Shown: positions 24,500-33,101 of the stretch, piece after piece
How the letters are laid out: each line of letters begins with the position of its first letter
How positions within the stretch are numbered: the first letter of the stretch is position 1
From: Candidatus Babelota bacterium
Lineage (GTDB): Bacteria > Babelota > Babeliae > Babelales > JABDEC01
Direction: 5' to 3'
DNA: 45,072 nucleotides
Assembly: GCA_013286795.1 (NCBI GenBank)
Contig: JABDFA010000010.1
Coordinates: 1 to 45,072, forward strand
The notes under the pieces: model-generated
Told to the model about the DNA's origin: nothing
The model's input: the letters and a program-made list of their open reading frames with translations, nothing else
Database searches by the model: none
Position numbers and translations under genes: made by a program

Positions 24500-26017
24500 A
24501 TGAATACTAAAAGGTACATCGTGACTCAAAATGTTAAAACCAATATACCGATTTATTACAAAAAAATTGCATATTTATGTTTATTATTCTCAATAGAAAC
24601 AAATTTTGCTGAACAAACAAAAAATATAGATAAAATAACCTCTCAAAATATTATCATTGATTCCCCATCGTTAGAAAAATCAAGAGTTCCAAAATTCATA
24701 GGAATGGATACATCTTTTCTTCAGAAAATCTTTACTGAAGAAACAATTCAACAATATAAAGAAACTATTGAAAAATGTAATCCTTACCATACCAATATTT
24801 GGCAAAGAAAATTGTGGGATATAGACTATTATAAGGAAAACAATTTACCAATTGTTGTTGGAGTTATACAAGATACTCAAAAGTTTTCATCACAACATAA
24901 AGATGTTGGGTTACGTTTTTTGGATTTACCTCTCTATATGCCTAACCAAGGATGGCGCATTCCTACAGAGCTTGAACAGTTTAAAGAAATTATCAAAATG
25001 GCCGTTGATCATGAACGGTTTTGTGTACACGACTTTGAAAAAGATCATTATGTTTATATTACCATAGACCAAGGCTGGGTAGCGCCACAAACAAGTCAGC
25101 GACGCGCTGGTTGGCATGGAGACTCATATAGAAAAATTGATTCTCATAAACCGTCTCCTATTGTCTTAGTTGATCATGTATATGTAGCATATGATAATTG
25201 TCCAACACTTTTCTTAGAAGGACCATTCTCTTTAGACAAAATTGATCCTGAAAATGTGTCAGAAGTCTTAGAACTTTTTATGACGACTTCACAACATAAA
25301 AAACCAATCACCTATCCCTCATATACTGTATTACGCTTGGATCCTTATTGTGTACACGATGCAGGTATCAATACAAGTAATGCACCAGTATTTCGTACCT
25401 TTGTTAAAATATCTTTTAGCAAAATTAAATATGCCCATCTTGGTAACGCCCATAATAATTTGTTTGTATATGATTGGCCAATGACCCCTCGAAAAAAAGT
25501 TCCTTATACTAAAGAGGCAATTTCTCTTTCTGCTCATCGAAAAGATCGTGACCAATTTATCGAAATTGACACAAGTTCTATTGATTTTTTACATAAAAAA
25601 AGTGTTGTTCCTTGGGCAGATTCACGCGTATATACCTGTTACAAAAAAGGACGAGTTTATGCAGTACCTGCACAAGAAGGAGATTTATTAGAATCACAAC
25701 ATGATGAATTTCTTATTACCATTAATGTTGCTCAAAAAGATGATTATAAAGTAACATTCGATCAAAATGATTGCGGATTTATTAATGCTAAAAAATTTCA
25801 TGAATTACATTCGCCTGATTTAAATTATAAAAACTGGTTTTTTCATAAAAAAATATTACGTAGAGCAGTGCAATTAACTCAAAATGTACGTCTAAAAGCT
25901 CCTTGGGGAACTATTCAATATGCTTGTACAGGAGATTATTTAATATATGTGAATGAGGAAGATATTTATTTTGTTCCTAAAAAATTATTTGAGGAAACCT
26001 TTGAAATTCTTGATTAA
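24500..26017 (+). CDS. 2OG-Fe(II) oxygenase-like protein with C-terminal PGDYG-like domain
   Basis: 505 residues. A hydrophobic stretch at about 19-38 (IYYKKIAYLCLLFSIETNFA) could be a signal sequence after an unusually long polar start. The middle has a possible iron site: His206-X-Asp208 (GWHGD), His286 (YCVHDAG) and Arg299 (FRTFVKI), in the order used by 2-oxoglutarate oxygenases. The C-terminus has the segment APWGTIQYACTGDYLIY and then FVPKKLFEETFEIL, a form of the PGDYG-type domain; a related but weaker segment precedes it (RVYAVPAQEGDLLES). A substrate cannot be named. It overlaps the next gene by a few codons, so translation of the two is probably coupled. Confidence 0.7.
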   Translation: MNTKRYIVTQNVKTNIPIYYKKIAYLCLLFSIETNFAEQTKNIDKITSQNIIIDSPSLEKSRVPKFIGMDTSFLQKIFTEETIQQYKETIEKCNPYHTNIWQRKLWDIDYYKENNLPIVVGVIQDTQKFSSQHKDVGLRFLDLPLYMPNQGWRIPTELEQFKEIIKMAVDHERFCVHDFEKDHYVYITIDQGWVAPQTSQRRAGWHGDSYRKIDSHKPSPIVLVDHVYVAYDNCPTLFLEGPFSLDKIDPENVSEVLELFMTTSQHKKPITYPSYTVLRLDPYCVHDAGINTSNAPVFRTFVKISFSKIKYAHLGNAHNNLFVYDWPMTPRKKVPYTKEAISLSAHRKDRDQFIEIDTSSIDFLHKKSVVPWADSRVYTCYKKGRVYAVPAQEGDLLESQHDEFLITINVAQKDDYKVTFDQNDCGFINAKKFHELHSPDLNYKNWFFHKKILRRAVQLTQNVRLKAPWGTIQYACTGDYLIYVNEEDIYFVPKKLFEETFEILD

Positions 26018-27416
26018 AAGTATTAACTGGATTACATTCTTTGGCTTATTACCACTTATATTAATAAACTATAGTTATGCCATTGTACATAATACAAATT
26101 ATTATAATGAACTTTATAGCAAACTCACTGAACAAACCCAAGACCATATCGATTATCTTTCAAACATTGGCTTTGCGGAACGAGCTAAAGGCATCAAAGT
26201 CAACCTGTTTAAATTAGAAACAGATAATCTTACCAAGGTTGATCTTTCATCATTCCAATGTCAGATGGAAATTCCTCAAGAAGTAATAGACTTTGATTGT
26301 AATCTAAAAAACACACTTATTACAACCGACCCCACCATTAATTATAATAAACCAGAAGATCTACAAAAAATTCTTGATATTCGTTTGTATCCAGTTTTAA
26401 GAAATCTCATAAAACAGCACAAAACCGAACTGTTTTTGGGCACAAAACAAGAAATGGCGCACTATTATGATTCAAAAAGATTCAAGATATTATTTGAGTT
26501 TATAATTCCATCATCAGCTATTTATTACTTAGCAGAATCTAGTACAGGCGAATTCCATATCATTATGGCTGGCTTAGTGAGCAAAGAAAATAGTATTGCT
26601 CAATTACTCACACTTAAACTTGCTGGCATAAAAATAGAAACCATAAAAATTATTGGAGAAACAAAACATTTTATTGAAATTGTTAAAAAAGATATTTCCA
26701 CATTAATAAATAAACTGCCTCTGCTCAATAATGGCAATAATGTATTAATTATAGCAGGATGTGGGTTAGAAAACACCGTAAGCAACATTATCAATCAAAA
26801 ATTTGAAGGGTGTCTTGAAGAAACCAAAATATTTAAAGGTGATATAATTTCTTTACTTTATCACCCACTAGCAAAACCATTAAATGACATACATGGATTT
26901 ATCTCACTACATTTAAATTATGGGGAAATTGTGGAAGAAATCATCAAACTTCTTCTTAAAAATTGCAAATGTAAGTATGTTTTTTCAGGCGGAGCTGGGG
27001 GTTATATTTCTAGTAATGGATGCAAACAAAAGCCTTCTATTGGAGATCGTATCAAAATAACACAAAGCATGAATGAACTAGGCGAAACTGTTGCTCTTCA
27101 ACAAAATTTAGATTTACAAAGTATACATGATACAACAACATCCACCATGCACCTTCATATTGCCAGTATTTTCCTAGAAACTTATGAATGGTTAAAGATT
27201 GCCCAACAACATGGCAATAGTGTTGATGTAGAAACATTTTATATTATACGAGCAATTCAAAATTACAACCTAAATAACCCAGACAATCTCATAAAAGCTG
27301 ATTGTGGCTATTTTGTTTCGGATTATGTTGGAGAAAAACCACTCAGAGAATATTCAAATGTATACAAAAAATATCCAGACATTCTTTCAGTCTTTTTAAA
27401 GAAATGTTATTCTTAA
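26001..27416 (+). CDS. Exported nucleoside-phosphorylase-like protein
   Basis: About 472 residues from a TTG at 26001, preceded by GAGGA at 25991 and encoding FLIKSINWITFFGLLPLILI, a signal-like sequence. An ATG at 25953 in the same frame is further inside the upstream gene and would delay the hydrophobic core. The C-terminal two-thirds resembles purine/uridine phosphorylases: FHIIMAGLVSKENSIAQLL, then KCKYVFSGGAGGYI followed by IGDRI, and VDVETFYIIRA near the end. The match is moderate and the phosphate site is not clearly seen. It forms a trio with the oxygenase-like gene before it and LicD after it. Confidence 0.6.
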   Translation: MKFLIKSINWITFFGLLPLILINYSYAIVHNTNYYNELYSKLTEQTQDHIDYLSNIGFAERAKGIKVNLFKLETDNLTKVDLSSFQCQMEIPQEVIDFDCNLKNTLITTDPTINYNKPEDLQKILDIRLYPVLRNLIKQHKTELFLGTKQEMAHYYDSKRFKILFEFIIPSSAIYYLAESSTGEFHIIMAGLVSKENSIAQLLTLKLAGIKIETIKIIGETKHFIEIVKKDISTLINKLPLLNNGNNVLIIAGCGLENTVSNIINQKFEGCLEETKIFKGDIISLLYHPLAKPLNDIHGFISLHLNYGEIVEEIIKLLLKNCKCKYVFSGGAGGYISSNGCKQKPSIGDRIKITQSMNELGETVALQQNLDLQSIHDTTTSTMHLHIASIFLETYEWLKIAQQHGNSVDVETFYIIRAIQNYNLNNPDNLIKADCGYFVSDYVGEKPLREYSNVYKKYPDILSVFLKKCYS

Positions 27417-27502
27417 TCAATTTCATTAATAATGGATTGTATAAAAAAGTTCATAAATGGTGTACTTTTTTTGATGCCAGAATTAGCAACTAAGGACATT
27501 GA

Positions 27503-28285
27503 ATGAAAAATTTAAAAAACAAATTTATTCTAATGCTATCATTAACACCTATATTAATTAACTCGCTTCATTCTAATGAAGATCCATTCGCTCATTGTGA
27601 GCCAAAAATCGTACAAAAAATTTATCAAACTCTATTAGATGTTCATGATTTTTTTACAATCTATAAAATTCCTTACTTTATTGATAGCGGTACTTTATTA
27701 GGAGCAGTAAGACATAGAGGGTTAATACCATGGGACGATGATTTAGATCTTTGTATTTTTGAAGAATATGAGCAACAATTTTTAAATCTATTTCCAATTT
27801 TAAAACATGCAGGATATAGAATTGTAGGAATGCCTTTTGGATATAAAATTTTTCATATTGATGGAATCACAGTTGAAAACAAACCATGGACACATCCAGG
27901 ATGTGATATTTTTATAATGACCGATGACAAAGATAAAGCATTCTATAAACATCGCTTTAGTAAAGAACAAGGTTATAATTTAGAAGTTAATTTAAATGAT
28001 ATTTTTCCATTACGTACATATACTTTTGGCCCCTTAGTAGTTACAGGTCCAAAAAATCCTATACCATATTTAAATAATTGGTACGGAGAAAATTATTTTA
28101 CAATTGCTTACATTGATTATATTCACGCAACTGAATCTAAAATCAATAAAACAATAAAATTTTTAACTGACGAAGATTATGAAGCAGCAATACCAAAAGA
28201 GCCTTTAAAACATAATATAGAACCAGAGAAAATTTTGAGTTGGCCAGTTGATTTTTTAGAAAAACACCCTAAAGCACGAGGTTAA
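27503..28285 (+). CDS. Exported LicD-family phosphotransferase
   Basis: 260 residues with a signal peptide (MKNLKNKFILMLSLTPILINS). The LicD signature is strong: DSGTLLGAVRHRGLIPWDDD (61-80) followed by LDL. This family, part of the nucleotidyltransferase superfamily, transfers phosphocholine or related groups from CDP-linked donors to sugars. The usual bacterial LicD is cytosolic; a signal peptide here would place the enzyme in the periplasm or outside the cell. It is the last plus-strand gene before the mobile element. The donor and acceptor cannot be inferred. Confidence 0.85.
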   Translation: MKNLKNKFILMLSLTPILINSLHSNEDPFAHCEPKIVQKIYQTLLDVHDFFTIYKIPYFIDSGTLLGAVRHRGLIPWDDDLDLCIFEEYEQQFLNLFPILKHAGYRIVGMPFGYKIFHIDGITVENKPWTHPGCDIFIMTDDKDKAFYKHRFSKEQGYNLEVNLNDIFPLRTYTFGPLVVTGPKNPIPYLNNWYGENYFTIAYIDYIHATESKINKTIKFLTDEDYEAAIPKEPLKHNIEPEKILSWPVDFLEKHPKARG

Positions 28286-28328
28286 TCATAACTCTTTATT
28301 TTTTGAATATCCTTGTTCTTTTAGAAAT

Positions 28329-28769
28329 TTACTTAGACAAGTTTATACAATCAGGCTTACAATAAATACAATCCAGAATATTAAATACCGTTTTACCTTC
28401 AGATGTTTTTTCATCCTTAAGTTTCAATTTCAATAACCACTTTCTATATTCAGGAGAATATAAAGGCATAGTAGCTAAAACCAATGATTTATCTAACTTG
28501 CCTAAAAAAGCCAAACTTTCCAATCTACTACCAACTATTCTTAAAGCCATATTATAAGCTTTGGAAAAATAATCATTTTTTTCAGTAAGTTGAAATAGTT
28601 CATTCGGTAAAAATGATTTATTCAAAGCAAAATCATCAAAATTTAAAACCTCATCCTTTTTTGCCCACTCAACTAATTCATTGGCAAGTAACCTTATATT
28701 CTCTTCTGTTTCAGGTAATACCCCAAGTATATTTTTATTAGAATCTTTTTTGTTTTTTTTTGCACTCAT
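28329..28769 (-). CDS. Phage-like protein, possibly small terminase-like
   Basis: 146 residues from the ATG at 28769, chosen because GAGGGGA lies just before it. A lysine/asparagine-rich start is followed by a helical region (LPETEENIRLLANELVEWA; DDFALNKSFLPNELFQL). The segment YFSKAYNMALRIVGSRLE resembles small terminase and related phage regulators. The C-terminus has CIYCKPDC, a possible zinc site. It ends the three-gene minus-strand run from 29475. The functional guess is weak. Confidence 0.65.
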   Translation of the reverse strand: MSAKKNKKDSNKNILGVLPETEENIRLLANELVEWAKKDEVLNFDDFALNKSFLPNELFQLTEKNDYFSKAYNMALRIVGSRLESLAFLGKLDKSLVLATMPLYSPEYRKWLLKLKLKDEKTSEGKTVFNILDCIYCKPDCINLSK

Positions 28770-28803
28770 AATTTCCCCTCTTTCAAACAACTAACATTTA
28801 TAT

Positions 28804-29049
28804 TTAAATTGAATCCTCTAATTCTAAAATAGATTTTCTAAACTGATTAATGATACTTCTTTGAGCTGTTCTTTTAGTTTTAGAAACCTTAGAATAATTA
28901 CCATGCTTTACCTTGTTTACACCACCATGAAAATAACATCTACCATTAGGCATAGCTGCTTGTTTGCAAGGATAAGTTCTAATTGATCTTGGCTTAGGTT
29001 TAGCGCCACAACGTGGTAATAGTTTTAAATTCTCACCTCTTCTCACCAT
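28804..29049 (-). CDS. Small HGG-motif mobile-element protein
   Basis: 81 residues. The pattern RCGAKPK, YPCKQAAMPNGRCYFHGG and KHG matches a small protein common in prophages and integrated elements of proteobacteria and intracellular bacteria, whose hallmark is Cys-Gly-Ala, Cys-Arg/Lys, Ala-Met-Pro-Asn-Gly, Cys and His-Gly-Gly. The Cys/His set could bind zinc. It follows the 29053 gene by three bases and is co-transcribed with it. The role is unknown. Confidence 0.75.
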   Translation of the reverse strand: MVRRGENLKLLPRCGAKPKPRSIRTYPCKQAAMPNGRCYFHGGVNKVKHGNYSKVSKTKRTAQRSIINQFRKSILELEDSI

Positions 29050-29052
29050 GTC

Positions 29053-29475
29053 CTATCTCCCATTTTTTTCTTGAACCCCACCCTGAATTAAAGTATTGTA
29101 ATTTACATTTATTGTTTGTGTAGATTTACCTCTATAACGTTGTAATTGATCTAATGTAGAATGACTTAATCTTAACATCATCATACCATGACCTTTGCTA
29201 TTTAGATAACTGTCAGATAACATTTTCATGCCTTCTAAATGACACACAACAAACTGTGAGGCCAATATACATTCTACAGTATCTTTAGGTTGCATACTAC
29301 GTAACATCTCTACAACAGTTTCAACATCTTTATCTTTTATATCTCTTATATCTGGATAAACAATCTTCAGGGCAGAATTGACCAACATTTTTGTTGTTTC
29401 AGGATTTTCTGAATTTATAGCGTCTATTAAAAGTTGTGTTTGAATAGGTAAGAATTTACTTTTATTTTTGGTCAT
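29053..29475 (-). CDS. Conserved mobile-element protein, partner of the HGG protein
   Basis: 140 residues, mostly helical. The segment CILASQFVVCHLEGMKMLS and the end LDQLQRYRGKSTQTINVNYN followed by GGVQEK correspond to a protein commonly found beside the HGG protein in proteobacterial elements, where the end reads like LxxLRxKGxQKVxVEHV and a GGQA motif. The identification is from memory of that arrangement. GAGGTGCA precedes the ATG. Function unknown. Confidence 0.72.
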   Translation of the reverse strand: MTKNKSKFLPIQTQLLIDAINSENPETTKMLVNSALKIVYPDIRDIKDKDVETVVEMLRSMQPKDTVECILASQFVVCHLEGMKMLSDSYLNSKGHGMMMLRLSHSTLDQLQRYRGKSTQTINVNYNTLIQGGVQEKNGR

Positions 29476-29549
29476 TGCACCTCATTTGTTAAATTATATA
29501 AATTAATTTTAAACCAGAACTTATAAAATGTTTACTATTTCAATAACTA

Positions 29550-30830
29550 TTATTTAGTATGTTTTTTTAGTTTTATAATGAACGAGTGTAATTCTTTTAA
29601 CTTTAAACCTTCTAAATCTTCAATTAATCTATCATTACCATAAAAACTGATCTTGTAACTATCTACTTGGTGAAAAAATACCTTAGCTAAATCTTCTGAA
29701 CATTTAATTCGTTTAAAAAATTTAGATACACTAAAATTTCTATCAATATCACGTACATCTAAGATAGAGCCTTTATCGTGATTAAGACAGTATTGAATTA
29801 TTTTATATGGTGCTGATTGATGAGCTAACTTGTGCAACTTGTAAGTTTCTTCATGTCCATATTTATCCCATTTAACATCTAATAATAGGTACTGTTCATT
29901 ATTTATATGCCTTAAGGACAACGAATAAATTTTAAAATCTTCCTTTGCAATATTTTGACTAAGTAACATTATATCCAATAATAACTTAAGATATTTTATA
30001 AAACGATCTTTTGTAAAAAAATTAATACTATCTTCATAACCTACATCCTTAGTTTTTATAATGTTCATTTCTACCCAAAATCCATGTAAATTTAATTCTT
30101 GTATAGCTAACATATTAAGATTTCCGAAGTCTACGTTTTTATTCTCAAAATAAGCAAGCTCAGTTTTCCAGCACCATGCAACAAGTTTAACGTATTCAAA
30201 TGCAACAAATGGATCCTTTACTTTATCCCAAGAAAACATTTCGTCTAACTCAAATAATTTTTCTATAGAGGGCACAAAAGTAAACAAAGAAATATTTGCT
30301 TCTTTGTAAGTACTCCATTTTTCATCTTTCTGATTTTCTTCATATTTTTCAATATAAACTATCTTGCAATAAGGCTCTAAAAGCTTAATTTCATCTAATG
30401 ATAAAAGCTGATAGCATATATGCTTAAATTGATCAAAAGCTTCCCTTATAAAGTAAGTACCTATAGGTTTTTCCAAATCTAAATCACAAAAAATCTGTAA
30501 TGCTTTAACTGCTAATAAGACCGATGGGTTCTTACTAAAAACTTCTGTTTGATTTAACTTAGGTTCTAATTCTAAAAAACTATCTTTAATTTCACGTCTA
30601 AGCTGTTTTTGCACTTCAATATATTTAAGACTATAAGCATTTTGCTCCTGATCAAACTTAAGATAAAAATTACTGTAACTCTTCCCTTCGCATATTAAAG
30701 GAAAAACATCCTCAGCAATAATTCTAAAAAAATCAAATGTACTCTTTTCTTGAAATACTCGATCTGCAAAATAGCCTATTGAGTCTAAGGGTGGTCTAAA
30801 CAGCGATGTATATAATATCGTTTTTTGCAT
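29550..30830 (-). CDS. Unknown protein of the integrative element
   Basis: 426 residues, soluble, mixed helices and strands, with no signal peptide and no motif I recognise. It is Lys/Asp/Glu-rich with many aromatic residues, and its last part is basic. It stands alone between the phage-like trio and the divergent replication module, with a spacing of about 75 and 170 bases. It could be a cargo gene of the element, for example a defence or regulatory protein, but nothing in the sequence shows this. AGGT precedes the ATG. Confidence 0.7.
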   Translation of the reverse strand: MQKTILYTSLFRPPLDSIGYFADRVFQEKSTFDFFRIIAEDVFPLICEGKSYSNFYLKFDQEQNAYSLKYIEVQKQLRREIKDSFLELEPKLNQTEVFSKNPSVLLAVKALQIFCDLDLEKPIGTYFIREAFDQFKHICYQLLSLDEIKLLEPYCKIVYIEKYEENQKDEKWSTYKEANISLFTFVPSIEKLFELDEMFSWDKVKDPFVAFEYVKLVAWCWKTELAYFENKNVDFGNLNMLAIQELNLHGFWVEMNIIKTKDVGYEDSINFFTKDRFIKYLKLLLDIMLLSQNIAKEDFKIYSLSLRHINNEQYLLLDVKWDKYGHEETYKLHKLAHQSAPYKIIQYCLNHDKGSILDVRDIDRNFSVSKFFKRIKCSEDLAKVFFHQVDSYKISFYGNDRLIEDLEGLKLKELHSFIIKLKKHTK

Positions 30831-30964
30831 TTATCTTACCTATTGTATTCACAAACAAGCCATACAAAACATTATCTTTAATTATAACATTAAATATCAA
30901 CAAGTAACTTTCCTAATAAATTCTCATAAAACTGTGTGAAAAATTCTCATCTATTCCCATATCG

Positions 30965-30986
30965 ATGAACTTCGCAAAAAGTTCAT
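30965..30986. promoter_or_regulatory. Palindrome in the divergent promoter region of the element
   Basis: ATGAACTT (30965-30972) and AAGTTCAT (30979-30986) form a perfect 8-bp inverted repeat around CGCAAA. It lies between the divergent genes at 30830 and 31003, where an operator for an element regulator would be expected. It could also be a small RNA hairpin at the start of the 31003 transcript. Confidence 0.4.
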
Positions 30987-31002
30987 TTACCTTATCAACA
31001 AC

Positions 31003-31185
31003 ATGGAAAAAAATAATAAAAAATTATTAACCCTGCATATACAAAAATCCACTGAAGTAGAAGATGAGGATCTCAATTTAATGAAATTCTTTGAACTACT
31101 TTACAAGGTCGACAGGAGGAATGAGCAGAAAAGAAACATTGATATAGATAATAAATCTCAGAGTAAACACAATTTTTTAAAATAA
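31003..31185 (+). CDS. Small basic/acidic protein of the element
   Basis: 60 residues with many Lys, Glu, Asp and Asn residues (KSTEVEDEDLNLMKFFELLY; RRNEQKRNIDIDNK). No motif or convincing ribosome site. It begins just after the palindrome at 30965-30986 and precedes the primase-like gene. It may be an early regulatory peptide or not be translated. Confidence 0.4.
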   Translation: MEKNNKKLLTLHIQKSTEVEDEDLNLMKFFELLYKVDRRNEQKRNIDIDNKSQSKHNFLK

Positions 31186-31227
31186 AAAAAGACCGTAAAA
31201 ATCGGTCTATGCAAAGGAATCATTACT

Positions 31228-31524
31228 ATGATTAAATATAGCAAAAATAAGCTCTATAATCAAAAAAAACAACGCTTAACTTTTGAAGATTTTCTTAGGC
31301 TAATATCTAACAAAACAGGCTGTAGACCAAAGCAATGTGGTAGTAACTACATTTTCAATTGCCTGGCTCATGATGATAAGCATGCAAGCTTTTCAACCAA
31401 ACTTAGTGAAGATGGTAAAAAGATATTAGTTTATTGTTTTGCAGGATGTACAACTGAAGAAATCTGCTTATCCATTGGTATTCAAGTAAAGGATTTATTC
31501 CTTGAAGGAGTATCACATGAATAA
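31228..31524 (+). CDS. Primase-type zinc-finger protein
   Basis: 98 residues. NCLAHDDKHASF followed by VYCFAGCTTEEICLSIGIQ fits the CHC2-type zinc finger of phage and plasmid primases (CPAHDDxxPSL; CxAGC; LGL). The rest of a primase is missing, but the next gene starts within its final codons and carries the TOPRIM and ATPase parts, so the two together look like a primase-helicase split over two genes. AAGGA lies nine bases before the ATG. Confidence 0.8.
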   Translation: MIKYSKNKLYNQKKQRLTFEDFLRLISNKTGCRPKQCGSNYIFNCLAHDDKHASFSTKLSEDGKKILVYCFAGCTTEEICLSIGIQVKDLFLEGVSHE

Positions 31525-32983
31525 TGTAAGTAAAATGATTTATGCTTATACAGACGAGCAAGGCAACATACTATTTTCAAAAATACGTGTTGAGCCAGGT
31601 CTTGATGGCAGATCAAAAAGCTTCTATTATGAACGTGAAGAAAATGGGCAAATAGTTCAAAATATTGAACATTGCAGAAAAGTTCTTTACCGTTTACCCG
31701 ATGTTATTAATGGTATCTTTAAAGACCAAACTATCTTTATAGTTGAAGGTGAAAAAGATGCTGATAATTTAGCAAGCCAGGGTTTAGTTGCTACAACTGC
31801 ACCTTTAACAACTAATTGGCATGAAGAATTTACACAAGCTCTTAGATATGCAAATGTTGTTATTCTTTATGATAATGATAAAACAGGTTTAAAAAGAAAA
31901 GACTTAATAGCTCAAAGTCTTTCAGGTAAAACAAAAAGTCTTAAAGTTGTCGATTTACCTGATATTGAATATAGTGAATCACACGGAAAAGACATCAGTG
32001 ATTGGCTCGCTATGGGAAATACAATAGAGCAACTACTAGAGCTTGTAAACAAAGCACCCCAATATATTGTTCCAATACAAGATGAACATTGTAAAGTCGT
32101 GTCTCTTCATGAATTTTTAGAACTAGATATTCCCAAGCGCGAAATGATCCTTGACCCTTTTTTGTTTGAAAAAAGCTTAGTACTTATATATTCAAAAAGA
32201 GGCGTCGGTAAAACTCACGTTGCTTTAGGTATTGCTTACGCTATAGCAAAAGGTGGTTCTTTTTTACGTTGGAGAGCTCAAACACCAAGAAAAGTACTTT
32301 ATATTGATGGTGAAATGACTGCTTCAGAGTTAAAAAAACGTTTATTGAGCATTGATTCAATTGAAAATATTAGAAATGTTAATGCAGAATTTTTACAGAT
32401 TTTTACACCTGATCTTCAAGAACATCCTATGCCTAATCTTTCAACTGATGAAGGCAAGGAAATAATTGAAAAATATATTCAAGGCTGTGATGTAATTATT
32501 ATTGATAACATATCTAGTTTATTTAGAGGCTTAGTTGAAAATGATGCTGAAAGTTGGAGCCCTGTTCAAGAATGGTCATTAAGCTTAAAACGTCGAGGCA
32601 AGGCTGTTGTTTTTATACACCATGCTGGTAAAAGTGGAGCGCAAAGAGGAACCAGTAAAAAGGAAGATGCTATGGATATAGTAATTAATTTAAAACGCCC
32701 AGAAGATTATAAACCAAGTGAAGGAGCGAAATTCGAGGTACATTTTGAAAAAATACGTAATTTTGCAGGTGATGATGCAAATCCTTTCCATGCGCATCTC
32801 AGAGAAGAAGATGGTATTTTTAAATGGGAATTATCTTCAGATCCTGAAGAAACTATTATGCAAAAAGTAGCTGAATTGAGAAGACTAAGTTATACGATTC
32901 AAGGAGTAGCAGATAAAACTGGTCTTACAAAGTCTCAAGTAGAAACCTTATTAATAAAAGCCAAAAATAAAGGGCTAGTATAA
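31517..32983 (+). CDS. TOPRIM plus RecA/DnaB-like ATPase (primase-helicase of the element)
   Basis: 488 residues from the ATG at 31517, with GAAGGAG six bases before. The N-terminus is a TOPRIM-like region (IFIVEGEKDADNLASQG; NVVILYDNDKTGLKRK; KDISDWLAMG). A RecA-fold ATPase follows (Walker A KRGVGKTHVAL, then VLYIDGEMTASEL and VIIIDNISSLFRG), as in RepA/AAA_25 proteins. The C-terminal 60 residues include a small helix-turn-helix-like unit (IQGVADKTGLTKSQVETLLI). It overlaps the zinc-finger gene by eight bases and should act with it in copying the element. The inverted repeat at 32985 begins two bases after its stop. Confidence 0.85.
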   Translation: MNNVSKMIYAYTDEQGNILFSKIRVEPGLDGRSKSFYYEREENGQIVQNIEHCRKVLYRLPDVINGIFKDQTIFIVEGEKDADNLASQGLVATTAPLTTNWHEEFTQALRYANVVILYDNDKTGLKRKDLIAQSLSGKTKSLKVVDLPDIEYSESHGKDISDWLAMGNTIEQLLELVNKAPQYIVPIQDEHCKVVSLHEFLELDIPKREMILDPFLFEKSLVLIYSKRGVGKTHVALGIAYAIAKGGSFLRWRAQTPRKVLYIDGEMTASELKKRLLSIDSIENIRNVNAEFLQIFTPDLQEHPMPNLSTDEGKEIIEKYIQGCDVIIIDNISSLFRGLVENDAESWSPVQEWSLSLKRRGKAVVFIHHAGKSGAQRGTSKKEDAMDIVINLKRPEDYKPSEGAKFEVHFEKIRNFAGDDANPFHAHLREEDGIFKWELSSDPEETIMQKVAELRRLSYTIQGVADKTGLTKSQVETLLIKAKNKGLV

Positions 32984-32984
32984 C

Positions 32985-33036
32985 ATTTCCGATTTTCCGA
33001 TTTTCTGATTCCCTAGGGTTTCGGAAAATCGGAAAT
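32985..33036. repeat. Perfect 16-bp inverted repeat with short direct repeats; possible origin or terminator
   Basis: ATTTCCGATTTTCCGA (32985-33000) and its exact reverse complement (33021-33036) enclose a 20-base loop containing CCCTAGGG, itself a palindrome. The left arm and loop begin with three tandem near-copies of TTCCGATT (the third is TTCTGATT). Its site, between the primase-helicase stop and the HTH gene, fits an origin with iteron-like repeats or a regulatory hairpin. A simple terminator is less likely because no T-run follows. Confidence 0.65.
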
Positions 33037-33101
33037 CATTTGAAATAGTAATGTTTATTAATGTTTGTTAAAATTAAATATATAAATATAGGATATAAAA
33101 T

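Noticed and set aside
28286-28328. Possible left att site of the element
   Set aside because: No copy of the tRNA-Gln end or matching core is visible here, so the boundary is left open.
31190-31208. Hairpin AGACCG/CGGTCT with loop TAAAAAT
   Set aside because: As a terminator it would have its T-run only on the minus strand, where no gene ends nearby. It may be chance or a weak regulatory hairpin.
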